The translations under genes were made by a program, and so were the position numbers. 64,000 bases of DNA from Coix lacryma-jobi var. lacryma-jobi (taxonomy: Eukaryota; Streptophyta; Magnoliopsida; Poales; Poaceae). The stretch lies in NCBI GenBank assembly GCA_009763385.1, contig CM019826.1, positions 82,531,942 through 82,595,941 on the forward strand, in the 5' to 3' direction. The notes under the pieces were generated by a model. That model had not been told where the DNA came from and ran no database searches. It saw only the letters and a list, made by a program, of their open reading frames with translations. Below, one piece after another: positions 31,525-43,338 of the stretch. Position 1 is the first letter of the stretch; each line of letters opens with the position of its first letter.

Positions 31525-31896
31525 CTCTTCAACTGCAAACACTACCGAACAACGAACGCCTATCTCAACCCTCGCAGACAAGCTCAAACAAACCTTCGCT
31601 ACAAGCAAATTGCAACAGCAAGATGGCTATAGCAACAGAGAGCACAATCGAAACTCCACACCTACTCGTGCTTTTTATAGGCCGGGAAAACAAGCCCTTC
31701 ACCCGACGAAGTCGGCACGACAACCAAAGAACGCGGCGCAAAAAACGAAACAGGCCTCAACAGTATAAAACAACAACGCAACGGCCCAGCCCAAAGCAGC
31801 CGCGGGCGTCGCTGCCGAGGGCCCCTTTCTGTCCCCATTAAAAGGCGCTGCTTGGGCCTAAACACGGTTTTTAGATCCAAGACAACGAGGGGCTAC
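31525..31896 (-). other. Region upstream of Tat antisense gene, adjoining the 3' LTR
   Basis: Leader or promoter region for the antisense gene and, in plus sense, the segment before the 3' LTR. It holds ATTTT(A/T)TA-like stretches and, at 31884-31896, ACGAGGGGCTAC, a likely polypurine tract for plus-strand priming. Confidence 0.45.
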
Positions 31897-32656
31897 TGTT
31901 GGGGGAAAGGACCCTCGGCAGAGGCGCCGCCCGAACTGGTGGTCGAAATCAGCCCTCGCGCAACGATCTGGTGCGCTTGCGAGGTCCCTCTCCTATTGGA
32001 GACCGTCACCCTGACCCCCGGATGCGGGGACAACCCTCGTCGCTTTGTTGTACTTTTGTGCAGGTCTGAGGCGACGGTCGCACCGCAGGAAACCTTCGCT
32101 GACTCACGACGCCACCTTCGCTAGGAGCGAAGGTCCAGGCAAGCAGCGAAGGTACAGGCAGGCAGCGAGTGTGCGCTGCACCAAAGGCAAGCGAGACCGA
32201 AGGTCCGGCGAGCACGGCCGAAGGCTAAAACCTTCGTCCTTCTCCCGGGAGGCAAGTGAAGCCGGAGGTCCGGCAGATGACGGAGGTGTGCAGGCCCAAG
32301 GGCGAGCGCAGCCGAAGGTCAGGGCCGCCGCACCTCTCCCCGAAGGTGAACAAGGGCCAGGTGGCAGCGCGCTGGAGTGTGACCGACTAGGGTTTCCGCT
32401 TCAGCTGTGTATTTACATTTTTGCCCTTCCTCCCTGCGCGGAGGCGAAGAATCTTTGCTGTACCCTTTTGTAATTTGGCCCGTGCCCCTTGGCATTCCCT
32501 ATAAATACCAGGGGGATGAACAGTGTAAGGAGGACCTGGGGGGGGAATTCGAGTACTTTCCATTTCCGTTTCACCTTCGCTATTGCATCCGACGCTTGGC
32601 CACCTTCGCTCTCTCCCCTGCACAAGTGCGGAGGTTGGGCAAGTGTGTTCCCAACA
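31897..32656 (+). repeat. 3' LTR of Tat element (760 bp)
   Basis: Same length and termini as the 5' LTR. Visible differences are a 3 bp loss (GTCTGAGG versus GTCTGTTGAGG), a 2 bp gain near 32180 and a 1 bp gain near 32248. The right flank is an antisense Athila-like LTR. Confidence 0.95.
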
Positions 32657-33588
32657 GCACTCAAGCAATCAATCAAGTATACCACTCAATACTGATAAGT
32701 AGAATAAAGTAATACTTGAAATGATGAACTAGAATATAGTAAGTGCTTGAGTAACAAGAGCAAAACCTGAACTGGAGATGAAGGAAGACTCTTCCCAGCT
32801 CCAGGACCGATCACTCGCACGCCTCTACTCTTGAGCTAAGCCTTGAGCAGCGCTTCTGCGAGGGCAAGAATGCCTTGCTCTACTAGCTACCTACTTGCCT
32901 AAGCTCTCTGAGCTTCTAACCTAACTCTCACTTGCTTCTCTTGCTTTGCTTCTCTTGGGATGTGGTGTATTGTGGTACTGATGCCTCAGGGGGGTATTTA
33001 TAGTCTTGAGGAGTGAGTGGGGTACTTATAGGGGGCAGCCGACCGACCTAGGGTTAGGTCAGGTGGCGGGCGCCACCCCCTACTGGCGGCCGCCAGTCCC
33101 CTGGCCGTTGGATGCATCATCACTGATCCTACGGCCTCCAGGTGGTTGTCCAAGGTGGTTTGGAGGTCGGTTGCATGTCTGAGTAACCGCCATTCAGCCT
33201 TGGTCCACGCCACTTCATCCTGAGCCGTCTGATGCCACTGACCTAGTGACCAAGGGCCAAGATTTGGCCTTAGGGAGGTCACACGGATCGGTGACGTGGT
33301 AGGGAGTGGAACTTGGGCCAACCCAAGTGGCGGGCGCCACTTAGATGTGGCGGGCGCCACCTAGGGGTGGCGGGCGCCACCCCCGTTAGGCCCATTTGGG
33401 CTCTGCTGAGTGGTCTTGGCCTCTGGTGGGTCCATATGTCCAAATTTGGTTCAAATCCTGCATTCAAATAAAATTCTATGGACATGTGGAATTTGGTTAG
33501 TTTGAAACCTATTTGACTACATTTCATGCCTTTTTGGTGGATTTTAGGGTCAAATGTGGATGGTACAACAGGTGTTTAAGGACCAACA
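32657..33588 (-). repeat. Partial Athila-like LTR, minus strand
   Basis: On the minus strand it begins TGTTGGTCCTTAAACACC, parallel to the start of the LTR at 9284. It has GCC palindromes (TGGCGGGCGCCA at about 33064 and three copies at 33328-33381, TGGCGGCCGCCA at about 33085) and TATA-like boxes in the same order. Its downstream part is missing at the Tat LTR junction at 32657. Its start lies inside Tekay pol, so it inserted there first. Confidence 0.75.
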
Positions 33589-36487
33589 ACAATTCTGATA
33601 GTATGTGAGTTTCCAGATGTCTTCCCTGATGAGTTTCCAGGACTACCACCGGATAGGGATGTGGAATTTGCTATAGAGTTAATCCCTGGAACGGCACCTA
33701 TTTCTCGGAGGCCGTATAGAATGCCAACTAATGAGTTAGCAGAGCTTAAAATTCAGTTGCAAGAGCTTTTGGATAAGGGTTTGATACGCCCTAGTTTGTC
33801 ACCTTGGGGATGTCCCGCCATCTTTGTAAAAAAGAAGGACAAAACTTTAAGGATGTGTGTGGATTACAGACCGCTTAATGCAGTAACTATAAAGAACAAG
33901 TATCCCTTACCTCGAATTGACGTCTTGTTTGACCAGTTATCAAAAGCAAAAGTGTTCTCCAAGATTGACTTAAGGTCAGGATATCATCAGATCAAGATTA
34001 GAAGAGAGGATATACCAAAGACAGCTTTCTCCACCAGATATGGACTCTATGAGTATCTAGTTATGTCCTTTGGACTAACAAATGCACCGGCACATTTCAT
34101 GTATCTGATGAATTCGGTTTTTATGCCTGAATTGGATAAGTTTGTTGTGGTGTTTATCGATGACATCTTGGTATACTCTGAAAATAAGAAGGATCATGCT
34201 GAGCATTTACGAGTCGTCTTAGCTCGACTTCGAGAGCACAAGTTGTATGCTAAGTTTAGCAAGTGTGAGTTTTGGTTAAAGAAAGTACCCTTTCTCGGAC
34301 ACGTCCTTTCAGAGGAAGGAATTTCTGTGGATCCCACGAAAGTACAGGAAGTTATGGATCGGCAAGCACCCACTAACGTACATGAGGTACACAGCTTTCT
34401 AGGATTGGCCGGATACTACCGTTGGTTCATTTCGGATTTCTCAAGGATCGCAAAACCTATGACTCGTCTAACTCAGAAAAACAAGAAATTTGAATGGACT
34501 CCAGAGTGTGAAGCAGCATTTCGCACTCTGCGAACTTTGTTAACTTCTGCACCAATTTTGGCTCAACCAAATCTGGAGGAACCTTTTGATGTGTTTTGTG
34601 ACGCGTCCAAGATTGGACTTGGATGGGTGCTTATGCAAGATGGGAGAGTTATAACATATGCTTCACGCTAGTTGCGACCACATGAAGAGAATTACCCGAC
34701 TCATGATTTGGAATTGGCAGCTGTAGTTCATGCACTCAAGATATGGAGGCATTATCTTATGGGTAACCTATGTCATGTGTATACAGATCACAAAAGTCTG
34801 AAGTATATCTTCACCCAACCAGAGTTGAATATGAGGCAGAGGAGATGGTTAGAGTTGATTAAGGATTACAACCTAGAAGTGCATTACCACCCTGAAAAAG
34901 CGAACGTTGTAGCAGATGCCTTGAGTCGCAAGACTCATTGCAACTCCCTACAACCGTTGTTGGAAGATGAGTTCAACCTTATGCACCCCGTCATGCCGAA
35001 TAATATCACCTTAGAGTGCACTCTAGAAAGTGACATCATCGAAGGACAAAAGACCGATGAAGAAATCTGTCAGATTAAGAAGAGGTTAGAAACTAGTAGT
35101 TCGTTGAACTTCAGAACAGATGAACAAGGGATTCTGTGGTATAATCAAAGGTTGGCTGTTCCCAAGAACACAGAGCTGAAAGAAAGAATTCTGAATGAAG
35201 CCCACAGTTCAAAGTTGTCTATCCATCCAGGAAGCAGTAAGATGTACCAAGATTTAAGAACAAGGTATTGGTGGTCAAAAATGAAGAAAGAGGTTGCGGC
35301 TTATGTCGCAAAGTGCGATACTTGCTGCAGGATAAAGGCTATACACCTGAGACCTGCCGGATTGTTACAACCTTTGTCAATCCCAGAATGGAAATGGGAA
35401 GAGATTAGCATGGATTCTATCACAGGTCTCCCAACAACTCAAAAGGGCATTATTCTATCTGGGTTATCGTGGATCGGTTATCCAAAGTAGTTCACTTCAT
35501 ACCAGTCAAGACTACGCATCGACCACACCAGTACGCAGATTTGTACATTCATAACATCTTGAGCTTACATGGAGTTCTCAAAAGGATTGTTTCTGATAGA
35601 GGACCCCAGTTCATAGCGCGTTTATGGGAACAGTTGCACAAGGAGCTAGGAACTAAGTTGGTAAGAAGTTCCGTTTATCACCCATAAACCGCAGGACAAA
35701 CAGAAAGAGTGAATCAAATTTTGGAAGATATCCTCAGAGCTTGTGTTTTATCCTCGAGAGAATCATGGGATAAATGGTTACCCCTCGCAGAGTTCTCATA
35801 TAACAATAACTATCAAGAAAGTATCAAGATGGCACCGTTCGAAGTGTTGTATGGACGAAGATGCAGAACCCCGGTAAATTGGGTTGAATCAGGAGATCGA
35901 GGATTTTATGGGTCGGACTATGTAAAGGATGCCGAGGAGATCGTGCAAACGGTACAACAACATATCAAGACAGCACAGTCCTGACAGAAAAGTTATGCTG
36001 ACACACAGAGGAGACCCTTGGAATTCCAAGTGGGAGACTATGTTTACCTTAAGGTCTCGCCCATGAGAAAGGTCCAACGTTTTGGAATAAAGAAAAAGCT
36101 AGCACCCCGATACGTAGGACCATATCAGATCGTAGCCAGAAAGGAGGAAGTGGCCTATGAAGTGCAGTTATCCCCAGAGATGAGCGTAGTCTTCCCCGTG
36201 TTCCATGTATCACAGTTAAAGAAGTGTCTTCGAGTACCAAATCGAGAAGAAGTTCAGATCCCGGATGTCATTATCAAATCAGATCTGGAGTACTATGAAC
36301 AACCTCAGGAAATACTAGATACCAAGACTTGAGAAACTCGTAATCGTGAAGTGAAGACTTACAAGATTCTCTGGAGCAATCACGGGCCCAATGATGCAAC
36401 TTGGGAAACCGAAGAGTACTTGCGCATAAATTACCCAGCTTTTGTTAAGAAATGGTACCTAACTCAAATCTCGGGACGAGATTTCTT
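33589..36487 (+). pseudogene. pol: Tekay-type pol: RT, RNase H, integrase, chromodomain, broken
   Basis: Chromovirus polyprotein lacking gag and protease. RT starts at the EFPDVFP motif, with FIDD at 34153-34164. RNase H has VFCDASKIGLGWVL, YTDHKSLKYI and NVVADALSRK. The integrase zinc site is near 35210-35325 (KCDTCCRIKA), with core D in SMDSITGL, D in VSDRGPQF and E in GQTERVNQILE. The chromodomain lies at about 36290-36450 (KTYKILWSNHGPNDATWE). Inactivating changes are TAG 34669-34671, a frameshift near 35455, TAA 35685-35687, TGA 35982-35984 and TGA 36330-36332. The four stops sit at Gln or Arg positions and look like C-to-T changes. Confidence 0.92.
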
Positions 36488-36488
36488 T

Positions 36489-36500
36489 AAGGGGGGAAGG
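36489..36500 (+). other. Polypurine tract of Tekay element
   Basis: AAGGGGGGAAGG directly before the 3' LTR. The same tract precedes the 3' LTR of the other Tekay on the minus strand (near 51813-51826). Confidence 0.85.
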
Positions 36501-36502
36501 GC

Positions 36503-39500
36503 TGTGACACCCCAGTGTCAAGCGCTACATTAGGAACTAAATTTAGCTACTAAAATCCATAAACAATGCATTGCATCATTTCTTGTGCATGAAAGTGTTT
36601 TTTGCCTTTGTTTGTTTATTTGGATTTTGGTTTCTATAAGACTTGGATGTTTAAGTGGATTTATATTTGGGTAAATAATTTTATAAAATAGAGAATAGTG
36701 AGTATAACACTTTTTGAATTGACACCTTGACCTAGTTCAAAGTGGTTTGATAACTAAAAATGTGAGAACAAAATGATTTATAGTTCAAAAAGTGGCTTTA
36801 TTTATGTGGAGGTTGAGGAAATGAGTTTCAGAAAAAGTGTCTTATATGAAAGTTGTAGAGAAAATTATTTTGAGCAACTTTTATTTTTTGGTCAAAGTCT
36901 AGTTTGGAGTTTTTGAAACTGATTTGGAATGGTCAAAATTTGAAAAAGTTTTAGAAAAAGAAAAAGGAAAACGCTTTCCTTCCCGCACTACCCTTTCGGC
37001 CCAACCCGCGCTGCACCCCTCCGCGCTGGCCCACGCGCATGCCAGCCCGCGCACGCGCGCGCTCGCCGCGCACGACGCGCCGGTCAGCCTGACACGGCCG
37101 CGCGTACGCTGGCCGAGCCGCCGCGTGGCTACTCTTCCCTGCCGCGTATCCGCTCCCGCCTATCACCTCCCGATCTTCTCCCGCTCGAGCACGCAAGCAA
37201 TCGCCCTCGCCCACTCACCCGCGCCCTCGGCTGCTGCGCACCCTCGGCTGCTGCGTGCGCTGCTGCCCGCCCGTCGCGTCGTCGTGGCCCCCGCCACGAC
37301 CGCCGGCCGGCCGAGCCGCGAACAAAACCTTGCGCGCCGCTCACTCCACTCCCTCATCCGCCTTTTCGCTCTCTCTCTCTCTCTCTCTCGCTCTCGCCCT
37401 CGCACCGCACAAACCCGAGCCGAGCGCACTGCTCGCACCGCACGCCACCACGAGAGCGCCTCCGCCGTTCTGGCCTCACCAGAGCCTCTCGGCTCAATCC
37501 CTCGCTCACACCACCTCGCCGCCATCTCGGACTCCCAGTGCTCGTGCTAGCATCACCTCCCGAGCCTCACCGACGCTAGAACTCGAGGAGCGCCGCCGCG
37601 GTCGCCATCAGCGCCGCCCGGAGCTTGAACCCGTTCCGCACCACCCCGAGTTTCGCCGCCTCCCTTCTTCCTCGTCGAGCTTCCTCACACCAAAGCAAGG
37701 TGAGTACACCACCCAACCTCAACGCTACCACTCCCTACCTCTCTCTTCTTCCCGACCGAGCGCCGCCATCGTCCGCCATGGCCGCGCACGTGGTCGAGCT
37801 TCCCCGGAGTTTTTCCGGCCAAACCACCCCCATAGCTATCCTCCCTAGAGTTAGTAGAGTATGGCGCACGCTTTAATTTGGCCGGCGACTACCGGAACCG
37901 GTCAAGCCGAGCACTTCCACCACCGTCGTTCGCCATCGCTGCCGCCGGCGAGCTATGGCCATGCGCTAGCCCAACCGACCACACCTTCCGATCCGCCTCG
38001 TCAAGGGGAACGCGTCGAGCCTAGCCTCACCGCCGGCGACCTCGCCGTCGGCGAGCAAGCCACGGTCAAACCCTTCCCCTGCTCTGCTCTCTCTGACCGA
38101 TGGGCCCCGTTGACCGGCTGGTCCCATGCGTCAGCCACCCCATGGTCCATGGACCGAGCCCACGCAGGCCCAGCCGGGAAGTTTAAATGTTTTTCTTTTT
38201 TTGTTTTATTTCCCAGAAAAGTTTGTTATTTTTGTGTAGCACGTTTTAAAGTTCCAAATGAGGTGATTTCAGTTTTGTTAGCTTGTTCATGAGTAGATCT
38301 AGCATGGAAAAATATGAAAGTATTTTTGGTGAGAGTTTATATTACTGTTTTCATTTAATTCAGTTTATGTGCTTTTGTTTAAATAAATGAGTTTATATGT
38401 TTCCTGATTGAGTTAATTCTTGGCAAAATTTGTGTAGGTTTCTTATCATGTTATATGTCTGTGAAAAATATTTGAGGCACTGATTATGTAGAAAAAGTAT
38501 CTATTTAGGTTTAAATTCCTTTATAGCTGTTTTCTTAGAATAATTGTTAAGATGTTTTATATGTGAAAATAAAATATGGAAAAATTTATGTAGTATCTGT
38601 ATGTCCTGTTTAAGCTGAGAAAAATGCTAATCATAGGTTGTTGTATGGAAAATGTGAAGTTGCTATACAAATATGCTTTTCTGTGTTTTTCTTAGAAAAT
38701 TCTTGCAGGAAAGAATATAATGTTTCTGTTCATGGAACTTCCTTGATAAATATGAAACGTAGAGTAGAATCTGGGAAAAATGTGAGAATGAGTATGCCAC
38801 CCTTTTCCAGCAGGGTTGTAGTTCAAATGGTTAAATCTGGAGTAAATTTGTTTATTTTATGTAGGTTTATGTGTTCATGCTCTAGCAGTAAATTTTCTAT
38901 AGTAGAGTGGAAAAATATAAAATCTGCTGTTTGACACTTTTATTGTGAAAAGTTAGTTCAAACACCTTTTGGGCAGTTTTCTTCATCTTTTTGTATCTGT
39001 TGTTCTATATTTTATTTTTTGCTGAAAATTGTTCAGTGAAGTCCAGTTAGTGTTAGTTACCTTCTGGAATTTTTGTGGATTTTTCTGAGTTCAGAAAAAT
39101 GTACTTGCAGTTCAAACCTGAGTTTCTTTTGAATTAATAAATAAGAAATAGTTGAAATAATGGTTTTGTTTTTTGTGGTAATTAAGTGTTTTTCCTCAAT
39201 GTCAAAAGTGGTTCAACAAATTGGTTTTGTTGGTTTGCAAGAAATATTTACAATCATATCACCATATCTCACACCCCGCATTGTTTATTTATTTAATTAT
39301 GTACTGCATTGCAATAGGATCGACAGTCCCGGAGCCCGACTAGGAGCCGGAAGCAAACGACGAGCAGGAGATCCCGGAACTGCCCCAAGCCGAGGAGGTC
39401 GACCCCGCACAAGAAACTAACCTGCCTGAGTGCCCCGCTCACGAGGCATCAGTCTTCTCTCAAGGCAAGCCCCGGAGCATTTTAAGTCTCCCCGTATTCA

Positions 39501-41005
39501 CAATTAATCTATTTGAGTATTTTATATTGTGATGCATTAGGTATAGAAGTTGATTGGATCCTAATTGCTGCATTACCATTCCTTGAATTATTGGTTATAC
39601 CTGCCTTGATTACCATGTTTATTCATTTATATGTAGAATTGCTTGGCCTGCTTAATAAAATTAGCAGTTAAGGATGTTCCCGTAATACCCCTGGTGGGTA
39701 TTTGCCGGATCACGGTTGGCTATAATTGCTATCGTGGAAAAGAACCTGAGTAGCAATGAAATACGGTCAACTGGAAGGCAAGGCACAAGTTTGGAAACTT
39801 GGGGCAGTCCGTCCGTTGGATCGTGTAGGTTTGTATCGATGATGGCCCTCGTTCATTTTTGAACGCGCCCTTTTACTTAGGGATATGTCGGTGCTATAAT
39901 CATCGACCCCAAAGCCGGTTAGACGTTGTTTAGGCCGGAATCAACCCGAGTCGCGCCCTCTAGTATGGAAATGCGATCTGCCTCGGGATGGCCATCGCCA
40001 GGTTCCAATTGGGCGGTCCGTGCTTGAACCGCGACGATTACCACCACGAACAAGCATCGAGCGGTTACCCAATGCTTGGACCCGACGGGGAAAGTGTGGG
40101 TTGGTATTAAAGGTCTTTCACCAGCTGGTTTGGAATTCGATTCGAGTCGCCGTCTCCCCCGGTTAGTGGGAAACTATGGCGAGCTTCACCACGATACAAC
40201 TCCATGTGATGTTTAAAGGTTCAACTAAAATGTGGATAAGTCAACTGGATATGGTTATATTATTGATTGATTAGACTCAAGTGTATGTAATAGTCCAGGT
40301 GCAAAACCTAGATTAAGAGGTATGTCTAAAACTTGACTGCTCACTGGTACCATTAAATATTCCTTCTCTTAATTTGAGCTTTTCGCAACTAAATGATCCC
40401 AGCTCCACCAAAAAGCCTTGCATACCCTTGGTGTCTTTATTTTCAGTTGGACGGGTAAGTCTAGCTGAGTACATTCCCGTACTCAGGGTTTATCCCGTTT
40501 GTTGCAGATGGCCAGGTGTATTATGGCTATTGTAAGCACTGTCTCTACCCCGTGGAGGGTGATGAGGAGTAGGCCCAGGGCAGGGTCGTCTAGAAGCTTC
40601 TCCTTTTCTTTTGCTGGACTAAGACTGTTGGTGGCACATTATCTGAAAAAGAAGGAGTGAGTTGAGTTGAATTGAGTTGAGTTAAGTTATCAAACAATGT
40701 TTTATTTGGACCACGTGTGTGGTGGTTGTGTTTCAAAACTTATTTAAGCTTCCGCACTTTCAAAATTCGGTATTGTAATAACTCTTTATTTCCGCACTCT
40801 GATGTTTAAATTCGGTTTTGTTTATCTGTGATGTATCCTTACGAATGCAATACTTGAACGATGTGATCCTGTATGTTGTACGATGTTTGAAATCCTTCGA
40901 GATTTCCGGACTACCGGGGTTATATGGATTCAAGTACGGGTCAATGTCAGACTAATTTGGCTAAGACGATACTTGAGTTCTTATAATCAGGACAGTTCCA
41001 CGACA
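36503..41005 (+). repeat. 3' LTR of Tekay element (about 4.5 kb)
   Basis: Starts TGTGACACCCCAGTG after the polypurine tract and ends TTCCACGACA. The end is inferred from similarity to other Tekay LTR ends. A GC-rich block (36965-38190) with a CT microsatellite is followed by a long T-rich section. Intron-like borders AAGCAAG|GTGAGTAC (about 37700), GCAATAG|GATCGAC (about 39318), CTCAAG|GCAAGC (about 39465) and GTTGCAG|ATGG (about 40507) suggest a spliced leader. Short ORFs inside are not genes. Confidence 0.8.
37368..37389. repeat. CT dinucleotide microsatellite
   Basis: About eleven CT repeats in the GC-rich block of the Tekay LTR, next to the presumed transcription start region. Confidence 0.85.
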
Positions 41006-41187
41006 GAAACTCCGAGAACTAACCGACCGCTTGGTCATTTACCGAATGCCCATCTCACTGCCTGCTGGGTCCACTTGTCATTTTCTTGGTCATCTGATCA
41101 ACCGATCTTCCTTGATTCTGCCGATTCCTCAAATCGCAGCCATCTCCAGTAAAATTCGGTCTATCTCCTTCTTAATCCAAATTTTGG
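41006..41187. other. Unassigned spacer
   Basis: 182 bp between the Tekay LTR end and an Athila-like LTR. I see no feature in it. Confidence 0.4.
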
Positions 41188-42067
41188 TGTAAACACACCC
41201 TCTTACTAGAGCACCCACCCAAAGGTGAACGCCCGGTCCAGCTGATTACGTAAGCAATAAACTAGATCACAATAAGAATGCGTAAACGAAGATAAACACG
41301 AACCTTAATACTCCAAACAGTATTTCGATCCATCGAGGTACAAGTGAAGTCGTACCAGCGATTCCGGTATTCCTTCTGCTAAGTGTAGGAGTACACTTGA
41401 CGAAGTAGCCGACAACCCCAGCACTTCTCCGACTTGCACAAACTCGCTCCCTCTTCTAAATAGCTACTAGAGCTATGACACTTGAGGCACTACTTCTTCT
41501 CTACGAATGGATCCTTTACAAGGTGGGAATGGACTAATCTAATTCTACAAAGAAATGCTATATACTTCCATGATATGAAGAGAGGCTCCACCCTTGGTTT
41601 TATTGTGCCATGAGGTCGGTTTCGGCGAGATAAACATGGAAACCTCTTTGCACCGCCTTAGCATGCCGCCATGCAACCGACCACCGAAGGTGGGCCCGAG
41701 AGGAGCTAGGGGGTGCGGGCGCACCCCTGGCCCCACCTCTGGCCACCGCCTTTGCGTGGTGGGCTGCTGGCTGGGCCTTGATGTTGGTTATGTGGGTTTC
41801 CAGCCCAGTGCAAAGTGTGATGGGCCTTGGGCTTCATTCTCTTCATTTGGATGGGCCGAAAGTGCTCTGGGCTTTGACATGTTGAATTTGGTATGCACTT
41901 TTGGCCCATCTTAGATATGATTTCTCCTTGTTTCCTGCAAAACAATTGATACATCCAAAACTTGTGGAATTTGTGAGTTTAATACCTAATCCTATGTTTT
42001 GGTTTTGGATATGGCAGGTTTTCGAAGAAAGTTGGTGGTATAAAATATGAGTTAAGAACCGCCAACA
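41188..42067 (-). repeat. Athila-like LTR, minus strand (about 880 bp)
   Basis: On the minus strand it begins TGTTGGCGGTTCTTAAC, matching the opening pattern of the LTRs at 9284 and 33588. It holds a GGTGCGGGCGCACC palindrome at about 41713, like the GCC palindromes of its relatives. The other edge at 41188 (plus-strand TGGTGTAAACAC) is a guess. It may be the 3' LTR of the element whose tail spans 42068-44775. Confidence 0.5.
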
Positions 42068-42465
42068 AAGGCTTTGTTGTGCCTTCTTTTTCATCCTACC
42101 TGCTACAAGGCATATGTGGATTTTGGGTATGGATGAAATCGAAGTTTACTTGTATCATATAATATTGCTAAGTCAATAACGGAACTACATGGAGATGCAA
42201 GTCATACACTTTGATTGAGATGTGCAAGTGTGTGGAACTTTTTGACATTTTTGTGCTCTTGTGTCAGGGTCTCACTCTTTTGGAAAATTTAAGGACTACA
42301 GGCTATTTTCTCTTTTTCTTTTTTTCAGGTGGGTATTTGATTATACCCCTAATTCTACATCGGGCACGTGCCCATTTTTTCCAACATGCCCTTTTGGCAT
42401 GGATTTATTATTATTATTTTTGTCTCATACCGTATTGGTATGGATTTTTCTTTTTGCATAGCCCA
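42068..42465 (-). other. Probable 3' untranslated part of Athila-like element
   Basis: AT-rich, without ORFs. It contains a purine run near the LTR start (minus GATGAAAAAGAAGG) that could be a polypurine tract. It continues beyond the inserted MULE at 43339. Confidence 0.35.
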
Positions 42466-42474
42466 TAGTTCTTT

Positions 42475-43329
42475 GGGAGAATTGGCCCTAGGACATTCCG
42501 AAAGGCCTAAATTGGTCGGTGCACACATCCACTTTCAATATTTGCCAGAAGACACTATGGTTTCGTGTAATTGGGCCAATAGACATCGACCCTCATCCAA
42601 TATTTTTATAAAATAGATATAAAATTATATAAGTGCCAAAAAATTATAATATAATTTTTTCCACACTCTACATGATAAGAACTACATACTAAAAATATTT
42701 TTTTGCGCTGAAATGATCATTTTGCCCCCACTTCATAAATAAACAAAGATAACCATGATTAATTAGTTAATTTATTTGTATTATATTAAAAATACTGACA
42801 AAATCACAGAATGCATACATCACCAAATCTTGTCTATCATAAAAATATCATATCAAAATAACAAAGTTTAATATATCAATTAAGCTCCACAAGAGATAAA
42901 TCTATAATTCAGTCATGCTAAATATGTCACTATAAACTTTATTATTTTGAGCTAATATTTTTAGCATTGTCAAGATTTGTTGATGTACGCATTCTATGAT
43001 TTGTCCCAAGATTTGTAGTGACCTACAATCATATAAGCAAATTAACCATGATTATCTTTGTTTATTTATGAAGTGGGGGCAAAATGATCATTTCAGCGCA
43101 AAATAATATTTTTAGTATGTAGTTCTTATCATGTAGAGTGTGGAAAAAATTATATTATAATTTTTTGGCACTTATATAATTTTATATCTATTTTATAAAA
43201 ATATTGGATGAGGGTCGATGTCTATTGGCCCAATTACACGAAACCAAAGTGTCTTCAGGCAAATATTGAAAGTGGGTGTGTGCACAGGCCAATTTAGTCC
43301 TTTCGGAATGTCCCAGGGCCAATTCTCCC
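42475..43329. mobile_element. Foldback Mutator-like element (855 bp) with 9 bp TSD
   Basis: Termini are GGGAGAATTGGCCCT and its complement, followed by long inverted arms of about 290 bp (42475-42765 and 43040-43329). The middle is also partly inverted: the segments around CAGAATGCATACATCACCAA and its complement lie at about 42810 and 42970. The 9 bp flanks TAGTTCTTT at 42466-42474 and 43330-43338 are identical, the target duplication size of Mutator-like elements. No transposase is encoded, so it is non-autonomous. The transcript could form a near-full-length hairpin. Confidence 0.92.
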
Positions 43330-43338
43330 TAGTTCTTT

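Larger units (their letters stand above)
19490..32656 (+). mobile_element. Complete Tat-lineage gypsy retrotransposon (13.2 kb)
   Basis: Two 760 bp LTRs (19490-20249 and 31897-32656) differ by only three small indels that I can see. Between them are PBS, gag, protease, RT, RNase H, a second RNase H, integrase, two minisatellites and a large antisense gene. The second RNase H and the antisense gene are hallmarks of the Tat lineage (Grande, Retand and RIRE2 relatives). The 5 bp flanks (GTTTT left, GCACT right) do not form a target duplication. Confidence 0.92.

Noticed and set aside
33661..36332. Several separate host genes from the string of open frames
   Set aside because: Consecutive frames cover one chromovirus pol in domain order, interrupted by stops and one frameshift.
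36924..37876. Long ORFs in the GC-rich block of the Tekay LTR
   Set aside because: Low-complexity Arg/Ser/Ala/Pro translations in several frames at once, an effect of GC content, inside an LTR.
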